Source: Lichenostomus cassidix (Eukaryota; Chordata; Aves; Passeriformes; Meliphagidae). From it: a stretch of DNA of 64,000 nt. Below the pieces are notes generated by a model. That model saw nothing but the letters and a program-made list of their open reading frames with translations. It searched no databases and had not been told where the DNA came from. Each line of letters starts with the position of its first letter. Within the stretch, counting starts at the first letter, position 1. The translations under genes and the position numbers were made by a program. Shown here one piece after another: positions 1-9,188 of this stretch. The DNA lies in assembly GCA_008360975.2 (NCBI GenBank), contig CM039185.1, positions 2,480,001 through 2,544,000 of the forward strand, given 5' to 3'.

Positions 1-1878
1 CTAAACACCAAGATGAATCACCACCCAGGAGCTGGGGGGCTTCCATGAGCACATAAACCATAAAACACTGCTTTCACCACACCTTATTCCCACATGACTG
101 TGAAACGGACCATGGCAATCGAGATTAAGTTGTTTTAAATGCAAACCCAGGTGCTTCTCCAATTTTTCAATATATAGAAAAGCTGTCCAAATGAGCCCAT
201 TACAAATATCTACAGTCATCATTAGTATGTTAGCAAAATAATGAAATAACTGAACTAAACCAGGATATGAATACTTGCTTCCAGAAGATTTTTTAACTGC
301 TGGACTACCTAATTTATAATAACTAATGGCTAATCATTCTGAAATACAACCTGCTGAAGTGCCTAGCCAGCTTCTGACAGTCACTTCCATTGGTGCAGGA
401 ACAGTATTTCTTGAGCTAACTGAAAAATGGGAAGGAGAAAAAAGAGGAAACTGAAATTTCAGAACAGTACATGTTCCTCTGTCAGCAAATTTAATTAAAT
501 GTCTGAAAAATCATGCCCTAAAGTTTTGAAGGGCATTATAACCAAGAAGTCCACAACATAAGTTTGAGGCTCCTGTTAGAGTTTTTGTTTAATAAAATAA
601 ATGCTCAAGCATTAAATGAATTTTAATTTTCAACCGAATAGAGCTTGATGCAAAAGTGAAAATTCATTACCAGACCTTTAAAAAAATGCATTCATCGACC
701 ACTTTCTAACACAAAAATGCCTAAAAATTAAAAAGGTAGAGATGAACACATATATACACATATTCCACAGATGTAGCATTAGCTTTCTAGTTCAGAACAT
801 GTTGTGCAAATCCACATTTAGTGACACGTGGCAATTAAAACTGATCAGCAGGGACTGGCATTTCTCACGTGAAAATAAAATCATTCAAAAGGAAAACAAG
901 AATATAGTTAATACTTCTATTCATCACCATGATAACATTTCTGTTTGTTCCCTAACAGCTGAAATACATCTCCAGGAACACCAGACAATATTGAGCATTG
1001 AGGTATATTTTAATGCATGCAAATACATGGGGAAAATATTTGATCTGTACTGACTTTAGTTCCCAGCCTCCTGCACAAGTTTCAAAATTAAAACCCCCAA
1101 AATTTACCCTCTCAGTCCTGCTCATCTCATCTAGCCAGTAATGTAAATGTAAAGTTGATTGTAGTCCCTGACAGAATTCTGCCTGTCAGGGAAAACTAAT
1201 TAAGGTGGGTGATAAAGAAAAGTTACTTATAAACAGCAGTAATCTGGGGAGATAAAAAAAGTTCATTATCAAACAGTATTATGAGCTAAGAGTTTGTGAA
1301 AGTTCATTCCCCTGAGTCTTTGGTATACACTTCCTTCAGCCACTCTGAAAACCGCACATGGATTACTGAAAGCTGGCATTAGTTTGAGACAGTGTACTGA
1401 ATACTTTACTTGTAATAAAAAACAATTCACTGGAACATATTACAGCCTTTTATAACTGACAGAAAGCTCTCCAAGTCCAACTCCCTTACCGCACACAGCG
1501 GCAGAATTAGCTGTCAGCACAAGTTACTCACTATACACACATTCCGCACCCGCTCAAAGACACGGAGGGTTTCACTGCTCGTGCCCAGAGACCCCACGGC
1601 ACCCGCAGCCCCTCTGCCCGGGGTGCCCCGGGGCTGACCGACCGCCGGGACTCCCCGCTACCCGCGGGGCAGCGTGCCCGATACCTGAAGGCAAGGGCGA
1701 ACCGGGCGGGGCTCGCAGAGCCGGCGGGGAAGCGCTGCGGGCAGCGGAGCCCTCTCAGCCCCTCAGCGGCCACCCCTCAGCCCCTCAGCGGCCACCCTCA
1801 GCCCTCTCAGCCCCTCACCGGCCACCCCTCAGCCCTCTTAGCCCCTCATCGCCCGCCCGCCCCGGCGCCACCACGCAC
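1..1878 (-). other. ABCB7: Partial intron 1 of ABCB7
   Basis: This stretch lies downstream, on the minus strand, of the ABCB7 exon 1 donor (CAG|GTGCGT, exon end at 1879). It is AT-rich apart from the CpG-island end after about 1500. I see no second coding exon on either strand; the open frames here are short and resemble no family I know. The intron continues beyond the left edge of the window. Confidence 0.6.
1753..1850. repeat. Short GC-rich tandem repeat in ABCB7 intron 1
   Basis: Four to five imperfect copies of a block built from CCCCTCAGC and GGCCACCCCTCAGC lie head to tail. Unit length varies between about 20 and 28 bases. The array sits less than 30 bases inside the intron, just beyond the ABCB7 exon 1 donor, within the CpG island. 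It does not encode anything recognisable. Confidence 0.75.
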
Positions 1879-2052
1879 CTGTACGCCCCCCGGGGCGGCT
1901 CGGGCCCTTCGCCGCCCGCTCCCCACCGTCGCTCCGGAGAAGCAGGCGACGGCAGCGGCGGGCGGCGGGCGCAGCAGGGCCAGGGCGAGCAGCAGCCGCC
2001 GCTTGCGGGAGGCGGCGGCCGCCAGGCCCCGCGGTGCCCCCAGCACCGCCAT
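1879..2052 (-). CDS. ABCB7: ABCB7, first coding exon (mitochondrial ABC half-transporter, presequence)
   Basis: The exon encodes 58 residues beginning MAVLGAPRGLAAAASRKRRL and stopping in phase 0 at CAG|GTGCGT. It is rich in Ala, Leu and Arg with almost no acidic residues, as expected of a mitochondrial targeting presequence. From memory, human ABCB7 exon 1 has a similar length and phase, and the ends resemble each other (ARAYQ in human; a stretch with RRRARA ending in VQ here). Known role of the family: a homodimeric inner-membrane transporter that exports a glutathione-linked iron-sulfur precursor from the matrix. The start is favoured by A at -3 and G at +4. No transporter domain is in the window, so the name rests on this exon plus the neighbours UPRT and ZDHHC15, which adjoin ABCB7 in mammals. 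Alternative: an unrelated GC-rich first exon. Confidence 0.75.
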
Positions 2053-2055
2053 CTT
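2046..2055 (-). promoter_or_regulatory. YY1-like element overlapping the ABCB7 start codon
   Basis: The minus strand reads AAGATGGCGG across the start codon. This matches the known YY1 core AANATGGCG, which often spans the initiator ATG of TATA-less housekeeping and nuclear-encoded mitochondrial genes. It suggests that transcription starts a short distance upstream. Binding itself is an inference. Confidence 0.5.
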
Positions 2056-2204
2056 GCGAGGCCGGGGCGCAGGGGATTGTGGGACGGCGGCGGACCCGCG
2101 GGAGGGGCGGGGCGGGGCGGGGCTGGTCCGGCCGCCCTGAGGGGAAGGTGGCGCGCGCTGCCGTGGCGGGAATGTGCGTTCGGTTCCCGTCACAGCCACC
2201 ATGG

Positions 2205-2995
2205 CGCAACCCCCTGAGGGGCTGCCTTCAGAGCCCTCATGGCGGACAGAGAAGGATGCCCTGAGCCTCCCCATGGCGTTCTGTGAGAGGGGCTGCCCTC
2301 CGCCGTGATGCTCCGGGATGGGCAGCATTGAGCAGCACTCTGACAGGGGCTGCCCTCAGATCCACTGTGGCACCCTGAGAGGGACTGCCCTCAGCCCTGC
2401 CACGGTAGTCAGTGACAGGGGCTGCCCTCAGCCATAGCTCCCTGAGAAGAGCAGCCCTCAACTCTGCCATGGCACCCTGAGAGGAGCTGCCCTCATCCCC
2501 CATGGTGCCCTGAGGGGCCAGCCCTCAGCCTGCCCACTGCGCTCTGAGAGGAGCAGCCCTCTGCCATGGCGCCCGGAGAGAGGCTGCCCTCAGCCCCGCC
2601 ATGGTGCCCAGGGAAGGATTGCCCTCAGCCCCACCACGACAGTGCTCCAAGGAGGGCTAACCTCCATCACTGTCCAGGGAGGGGCAGCCCTCAGCCTCAT
2701 CACAGAATTCTAAGAGCAAAAAGGCCCTCAGCCCTGCCATGGCACTGAGAGGGGCTGCCTTCCTCCCCATTATGGAGCCCTGAGATGAGCAGCCCTTGGC
2801 CCTGCTATGGTGTCCCAAGAGGGCCACCATGGCACCCCAAGAGGACCACCCCACAGCCCCACAAAGCAATCTGTGGGAGGGCGTGCCCTGAGTGCCACCA
2901 TGGCACTCTGAGAGGGGCTGCCCTCAGCCTCATGACAGCACCCAGAAAGGGGCTGCCCTCAGTCCTGCCATGGCACCCTGAGGGGGACAGACACA
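2205..2995. repeat. Degenerate minisatellite upstream of ABCB7
   Basis: About twenty imperfect copies of a unit near 33-37 bases are arranged head to tail. The core is CCCTGAGAGGGGCTGCCCTC, usually followed by AGCC and a CCATGG-containing spacer. Copies are clear at about 2288, 2338, 2371, 2409, 2475, 2542, 2746, 2908 and 2940. The repeated CCATGG supplies chance ATG codons, which explains several short open frames on both strands; none looks like a protein gene. The array starts about 150 bases upstream of the ABCB7 start codon. Confidence 0.85.
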
Positions 2996-3783
2996 TCCCT
3001 CCTGAGCTGGGAATGAACCAGGCTATTCTGAGCCATCCCCCTCTTAGAAGGCTTTGTGTTCTGAGTGTGCAGATAAAAGCCTTCTCTTTGGGGCACTGCA
3101 CCGTTGGAATATGGGTGTCCTCAGCACAAACCACACAGCTGCAAGCATCACTCATGTTGGCCAACAGCTCCATGAATGCTTCATACAGGGTGCTGCTTCC
3201 AAGCTGCTGGTAGCACTTTCACACTTTGTCCACATGCAGCTGGACACTGACATCGCTGCAGACAGGAAGAGATGCTCAAGATGACACACACGTCCCTCTC
3301 GGTGGATTTTGGGGCCCCCATAAAGCAGCTGCCCAGACAGTTTCCTAGCCTGGGGTGCAGATAAGCCCTGGCCTGCAGCATCATGAGGGAGCACGGGCTG
3401 GAGGCGAAGGTGTGGATGGCACGTGGGACGGTACATTTCCTCACTGATCTAATCCTGTATTCCACACCCTTCCCAGGCTAAAGTTCTGAGTTACCTCAGA
3501 GGCCTCCTCCAGCCCACACAGCTCAGCTGTGCTTTTTTGAGCCCAAATAATGCAGCAGTAGTATGGTTCCTAATTAAACACCCACTTAGGAAGATAGAGC
3601 TATGCCATGGATTACATTTCCGATGGCCTATATACTCCCATGTGATCGGCATGCAGAGCTGTCAGAAGGCTGTAACTCTGTGTGGCATTTCTAATCACAC
3701 AAAGATTTCTTCAAAGCTACCAGAGCTTGACTGCTGATGCTCTTGCCTTGAGGGAGAGTTGTAAGCTCATTTGCAGGGGAGAA

Positions 3784-3802
3784 AGACAGACAGACAGACA
3801 GA
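3784..3802. repeat. (AGAC)n microsatellite
   Basis: Four uninterrupted AGAC units followed by a partial one. A short simple repeat with no visible function. Confidence 0.8.
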
Positions 3803-6061
3803 AAGGAAGAGGACAATTGGCTTAAAGTCGATTTTTAATGAGGCAGGATTTCTGTAGTCTGTGCTTTGATACGCAACTTTGCTCCTGACCAGGATCCACT
3901 TCAAACGACAGAGGTGACATTTCTCTGGCGCTAATCTAATTCTTCATCATAATTGCATTTGGCAGAGCTGGGTCTGAACAGTGCCGCCCTGTGGCATCAT
4001 TCAGAGGGATAAACAGGAATTCTGGGGTTCTAACTTCCATACATCCTCTTCCTCCTGAATGCTCTGCTCAACACGCAAGTTTGCCCAGGCAAAACGGAAT
4101 AATCGTGGCTCTGTCTAGGATAGTGTGGACAAACAGACTGGCCAACATGGCAGCATCTTCTGAGAGATTTCAAATGTTTCTGCAATTTTCTCACATGCAC
4201 TGCAGAGATGCCTTCATGCACAGTGTTTGTGTGCACACAGAGTGCTTTATGGGTCGATCCAACATCTAGCACATGCTCTCAGCCCTCTGAAATATGTCCA
4301 GTGTTTTGCCCATGTTAAGCTCTTTGGACACATGCTACATGGAATATCCTGCATGTGGATGACAGAACCCTGTGCTGTGGTTTCGCAGGATCTCACAGCT
4401 CTAACGCCTCTAACACAGACTTACAAATCATTCAACAGATATTTATTGTCAAACCTCACAACCCCTGCATCATTTCAAACCTTGTCATTGTTAGACAATG
4501 TACCATTTTATTTTTTCTACACTTTTCGGCTAATAAGGTACTTAATATATTTGATGTGAGTATTCTCCCTGCAAATTTTACCTTAGCTGCTCTTCCTTCT
4601 TTATTAACTTTCCCATGCTATTGACTTTATTCCCTCCTGCTAATATTTCAGTCTTGTTTCCAGTTCTGATCTTCTCTTTCTCTTTTTGATACCAGTTATT
4701 TACATGATACCAAATTACTGATACCTGTCCAAGGCACTGCACAAACCCTAAGAGACACCCAGGGTGAAAAGAGCCCATATCCCTGTAGTGTTTACAACCT
4801 CTATCCCAGAGTGACTGAAACAGGAGAACAGAGCTCATGATAGAGACACAGAAAGCCAACAGAGGAGTTTTATGAACTTACACTGTTTAAAGTAGCTTGC
4901 CACAAAATAAATATCTGTTTCTATGCAGATTTAGCTGTGGAAGCAGAGGATCTCCTTGGAGACAGACAAATCAATGCCTGCTCCAGAGCTGGCACTCTGG
5001 AAAGATGACAGAAGCAACTCAGTTGAAGAAACAGAAGCTCTGGGAATGGAAAAAACTCACCACAAAGGAGATTTGTGACTAGAATCCTAAAAGACACCTA
5101 ACCTGGCCTTTTTCCAGGAGCTGTGTACACAACAAACAAGGACTTGAAAACAAGGTTAGTGTACTGAATGACGGCATGTTAGGTTTTTGGTTAGAAAAGT
5201 TTACAGAAGCAGCTCAGCAACAGAAATACAAGACCCATCTTGTGGAGGTGAAATAACACCTTATTTAGAGTTGCTTAAAGTTCTTAACTTCTCTCTCATT
5301 AGTCCTTAATATGATTCTAGCACTCTAATGAACTTCAGTTATACCAACAACTACTTATTTCATCCAGCTGTAAAAAGCAGAGTACAATTTCATAAAGACT
5401 ATCTTGAGAAGTAAGATCTATAATTAATAACATTCCTATGAAATGGAAAGAATCAACGCTGGATTCCAGATAATCAGTATGCCAAAGGGAGACTGAAACC
5501 TCTATTCTGTGTGGTAATGTTGACAATTCCAGCTATGATAGGCATCAGCCTAAAAGAAAGTTCCCCCAGGGCTGTGGGAATCAAAATCAATTCAGGAGTC
5601 AGGCTAGAGGAAAAAGAAGTGTCGATATTCAAACATAATTTAGAATCAATAGTATTGGAAGGGTACAAACAGTAGGAGGTAAATGCTTCAACAAAGTGTA
5701 GAAAGCAAAAAGGAAAATTAGTGAGAACAAATTAATGCAAAGAAAATAAAAATGAGAAAACAGGACAAGGTTGGGGGCAGATAGAACACCTCTCTTAGGG
5801 GTGTAAAATAATTTTGGCAAGTAAAGTGCGTGCTGAAGGGCGCACTGCTCTTTTGGAGATAGCAACTGTTGCACTTATTTCTAAAAAATTATGAACTATA
5901 ACTCCTCAGATCCTGCATTTAAGAACTGAGCAGTTGCACACACTTTGGAAGTGCAGTGTGTATTATATGTCATAGTCAGTTAAATAAGAAGCATAAAGGA
6001 ACTGTATTTTAAAGTGTGTTTGATTGTGTTATAAAAATGACATGTCCAGTTGTTTTCACTG

Positions 6062-6165
6062 AAAAGGTGGTCAGGCATTGGAAGGGCTCACCCAGGGCAG
6101 TGGTGGGGTTACCATCCCTGAAAGTGTTCAAGAAGCAGCTGGAGGTGGCACCTCAGTCCAGCACA
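6062..6165 (+). mobile_element. CR1 retrotransposon fragment
   Basis: The stretch matches remembered avian CR1 3'-region sequence in sense orientation: GGTGGTCAGGCATTGGAAGG, then a GGCAGTGGTGGGGTTACCATCC-like block, then GTGTTCAAGAAGCAGCTGGA. It is diverged and truncated on both sides. CR1 elements are typically 5'-truncated in birds. Identification is by eye. Confidence 0.6.
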
Positions 6166-7465
6166 CAGCAGTGGCATCCAGCCTTGCCTGGGTCATGGAT
6201 TTACTGCCTGTGAGAAGATCAAACCTATAGCAAATCCACTGCAGCTTTTAACTTTGACATATCCTGATCCTTTTGCCTTCTCCAGGTTTTGTTCCAACCT
6301 GTGCTCTGGCTCACTGCAAATACACCAGGCCATGCTTGAGACTTTTTGGTTGTTACTAGTTGCTTTTCTTTTTCCCCTGTTTTTTTTCTTTTCTCCCCTG
6401 CTACTGCAGTCACCTCCCCTGAAGTGGCCAAGGTTGTTATTCCTGCCAAGGGAACGAGGGCACACAGAGCCTTCTGTCCCCAGACCACTCGCCTTGGCCC
6501 AGGCACAAATGGGAACTTTTCTTTCCTCCTGTTCAGAAGGCACCAACAATGAGGTGGTTGGCCACAGAAAGCTGGTAAGAGAAATGCACAGTTTAAAGGA
6601 AGGTTTACAAAATCAAGTTGAAATGTTGGGAGGAGGGTGGGGGGAAATGAAGGAATAGACAGGGACTGATTTGGGGGTCTCAGAGCCCATTAGCAGCAGA
6701 GTTTAATGGAGCCAGGGGAGCCTCAGAGGCTGTGATCCTGCTGGAACTGTCTGATTGAATAAGGAGATGTTTAGCCTTGTGAAGGAGTTGCCAGGCAGGG
6801 TTGGGGTGATTTTTTGATGTTTGGTGGAGCAAGGAGCCTGTTAAGGAATGGAGAAGCCTGGAAACTCCTCTGGGACCCTCCTCCCCTTCGGTCCTTCCCC
6901 AGCTCTGTCAGGCACGTGGGAAATTTGTCTTTCCCAGGGAGGTCAGCGACAGTCTTGAGCATCTACTGGGTGTGTCTGGAACATGGGGGCAGAGAGAAGG
7001 TGTGGGCTGAACATCACCTCTGTTCCTGCAGCTGCCCTGAGACAGAGCTCGGGGAGGGGATGCAGACAGCCAGGAACGCTGGGGAGTCTGTCTGCAGCCA
7101 GGGAGCTCACCCTGCACTGCTGGTTTGGGTGGGTTGGGATGCTTTCTGACAAAGCTGTAAGGCTTGCCAGGTGTGCCAGAGAGGAAAGGAGAAATTCGGT
7201 GTGTGGCAGTTGATGAATCCAGCTTTGTTTCTTCAGGAATCACTTCAGCCTCAGTAAGGACTCACAGTTTGCAGGCTCAGCTTTATTTCCCACAGCACAC
7301 AGTCGGGTTTGAATTGCACAGCAGGATCTGGGAAGGAAAAAAGAGGAGAGAAGGTGAGTCCTGTCTTTCTTCTCTCATTCAGTTTCTTTTTTTAAAGTCA
7401 GTTTTCTGAAAAGAAAAGCTTTTTATATATATTTTTGCAACATATCTATATGCCTCTCTCATTTC

Positions 7466-8691
7466 AGACAGTCTGTGCAGAAACCTGCATGGATGAATTG
7501 AGCTTTAAACTTTTTGAGAATTGCTGTCACTACATTTCTTAAACTCCTCCTTTAAAAAAAAAAAAAAAAAAAAGGAAGATTTAAGAAATCAGAAGCAACA
7601 CAAACATTTCCCTACCTGAACCTCCCTGGTAATCAAAACTGTAGAGGATTTTCCAAACCTGATTTCTGACACAAAGGCCCAGTATGGTTTCTTTGTACAT
7701 CCCCTTCCTTGTTCCTTTTTAGAGCTGTCCTGTGCATGGAGAATTCTAGCCAAATGTGGGCTTAATTGGGCTGTAGGCAAACAAACAGGCAGTGGTGAGG
7801 AGTCTGCTGAGGTTTGCAGAGCAATAAAGTAGCACAGAACTCCCAGATGTGACTCCCTTGGCAGACAAGACCCAGACAGGAGGAACGAGCTCCTGCCTCT
7901 GTGACCCATTTACCTGTGGTAGCAACCTTCAAACAATTCCAAAATTGAGTCTGAACTGTGTTCTCCTTGGCCCACAGGAAGGGTTGGAGTGAAAAGCAGA
8001 GCCTTCAGTTCTGTTCCCTTTTGGCCACTGAGGGGAGCTGCTTCTTGGCAAATTCTGTTGTGTGATGCAGGGCTTTAAAATCCCCCCCAAAACCGGTCGT
8101 GCTCATTGTGTTACAACCACTGTGTGCTGCACAAATCCTGATTTCAACTTTGCTTTTGTCCTCCAGGGTGAATAACTGCACTGGATTTTCTAACTACAAA
8201 TTCTTTCTACTGTTCTTAGCCTGTTCTCTGTTGTATTGCTTGTATATTGCTGCAACAGTCTTCAAGTATTTCATTAAGTATTGGACAGTAAGTCATGAAA
8301 TTCAGTTCCTTTTTCATCTCCTGCCAGTCTCGTGGGGTTTAGTGACTCTCCATGCTTTGTTGCTGTCAGTCAGTGGAGGGGCTGCATTTTCCTGGGAGGT
8401 GTTTCCCTGGGCCCTTTGGGAGTGCACCTCCTGTTACACATCCAAAATGCACAAAGCAAGAAGTAGACTTCAGGAGTTTCAGCCTGTAGATTAGCTTGTG
8501 GGAGAAAGGTTCTATCCTTTCCCTGTTCTTGTGCGTCTCTTGGAAAGTTTGGCATTGATGTGTAAGATCCTGGCATTGATCTGTATGTATTTACTGAAAA
8601 GCAAAAAACGCGTCTAAAGTCCTTGTTCATTTTCTAACTTCCATGGGCCTCCTTTCTCCATTTGAAAATAGACTGAACCAAAGGAGGCTTT
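7466..8691 (+). repeat. Inverted segmental duplicate of a ZDHHC15 internal segment
   Basis: This segment is the reverse complement of 34726-35935, which lies inside ZDHHC15. The match starts near AGACAGTCTGTGCAG and ends near AAAGGAGGCTTT. It includes intronic flanks and a homopolymer run (7553-7573), so it is a DNA-level copy, not a processed transcript. Over 8099-8494 I counted 5 differences in 396 bases. The outer parts carry more substitutions and small indels, for example a duplicated CATTGAT-containing block near 8568-8580. The left junction enters AT-rich DNA. The right junction abuts the UPRT CpG island within a few bases. The ZDHHC15 copy is taken as parental because it sits in exon order. 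Confidence 0.9.
8167..8287 (+). pseudogene. Displaced copy of ZDHHC15 exon 7
   Basis: The 121 bases equal ZDHHC15 exon 7 except for two changes, both altering the protein: Ile to Thr in NNCIG and Tyr to Cys in FLAYS. The acceptor (TCCTCCAG|GG) and donor (GACA|GTAAGT) are intact. No other ZDHHC15 exon accompanies it, so it cannot make a palmitoyltransferase. The open frame continues through both flanking intron pieces (8099-8494), as it does in the parental copy, which is probably chance. Exonisation into a transcript running towards UPRT is possible but unproven. Confidence 0.85.
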
Positions 8692-8822
8692 CGTTAATTC
8701 CCGCGGGCTGTCCCGGGGCGCTTCCCCGGGGCTCGCAGGGCCGGGGCAGGCCATGCCCGCCCGGTGCCGGTCCCGCCCCCGCTCTGCGCTCCCGCCGCGG
8801 GCCTGAGCGGCGGCGCCGGCGG

Positions 8823-8827
8823 CCAAT
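8823..8827 (+). promoter_or_regulatory. CCAAT box upstream of UPRT
   Basis: GGCCAATGG lies about 65 bases before the start codon in an otherwise GC-only context. It matches the NF-Y recognition core (CCAAT with flanking GG). It could lie just upstream of, or within, the 5' untranslated region. Confidence 0.4.
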
Positions 8828-8892
8828 GGAGCGCGGGCGGCGGGCGCGCTTCCCCCGCCCCGGCGGCGCGCACGGGGGCGCGGCCCCGGCGC

Positions 8893-9188
8893 ATGGAGGC
8901 GATGCCCTGCCAGAACCAGCGCCTCGGCCCGCGGCCGCAGGATGAGCCGCCGGCGGCAGCCACGGCCACGGCGAGCGGCGGCTCCCGGCTGATCCGCTTC
9001 GCCGAACCCAGCGAGGACAGCGGCTGCCCCAGCCCGGACAGCAGCAGCAGCAGCAGCAGCAACGGCGTGGTGGCGGTGGCGCCGCCGGTCCCCGCGGCGG
9101 AGGACGGCGCGCCGGCCATCGGGCCGCAGCTGAAGCTGCTGCCCATGAACGATCAGCTGCGGGAGCTGCAGACTATCATCAGGGACAA
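8893..9188 (+). CDS. UPRT: UPRT coding exon 1 (residues 1-98)
   Basis: Starts MEAMPCQNQRLGPRP and ends QTIIRDK, with the Lys codon split AA|GTGAGC. The frame is open upstream of 8893, but no ATG lies in it nearby, so 8893 is the first in-frame Met. It contains a run of seven Ser codons. Confidence 0.93.

Larger units (their letters stand above)
1545..2200. promoter_or_regulatory. ABCB7: CpG island and promoter region of ABCB7
   Basis: GC content and CpG frequency rise sharply here compared with the AT-rich DNA on both sides. The island covers exon 1 of ABCB7, the start of its intron and about 150 bases upstream of the start codon, which is typical of a housekeeping promoter. I see no TATA box. 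No second gene starts within the island on the plus strand that I can support. Confidence 0.75.
2996..7465. other. Intergenic DNA between ABCB7 and UPRT
   Basis: No conserved protein, RNA gene or CpG island could be recognised. The stretch holds a small AGAC microsatellite near 3784, a CR1 fragment near 6062 and otherwise mixed-composition single-copy sequence. Open frames are all short and lack splice or codon signatures that I trust. Confidence 0.6.

Noticed and set aside
1838..2328. 160-codon frame extending ABCB7 exon 1 in both directions
   Set aside because: Only the part from MAVLGAP to the GTGCGT donor is protein-like. The upstream extension runs into the minisatellite and the downstream part is past the splice site.
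7553..7573. A-run at the left part of the duplicated segment as a poly(A) tail of a processed pseudogene
   Set aside because: The homologous run is present in the intron of the parental locus, intronic sequence continues on both sides, and the splice sites are retained, so the copy is not retro-derived.
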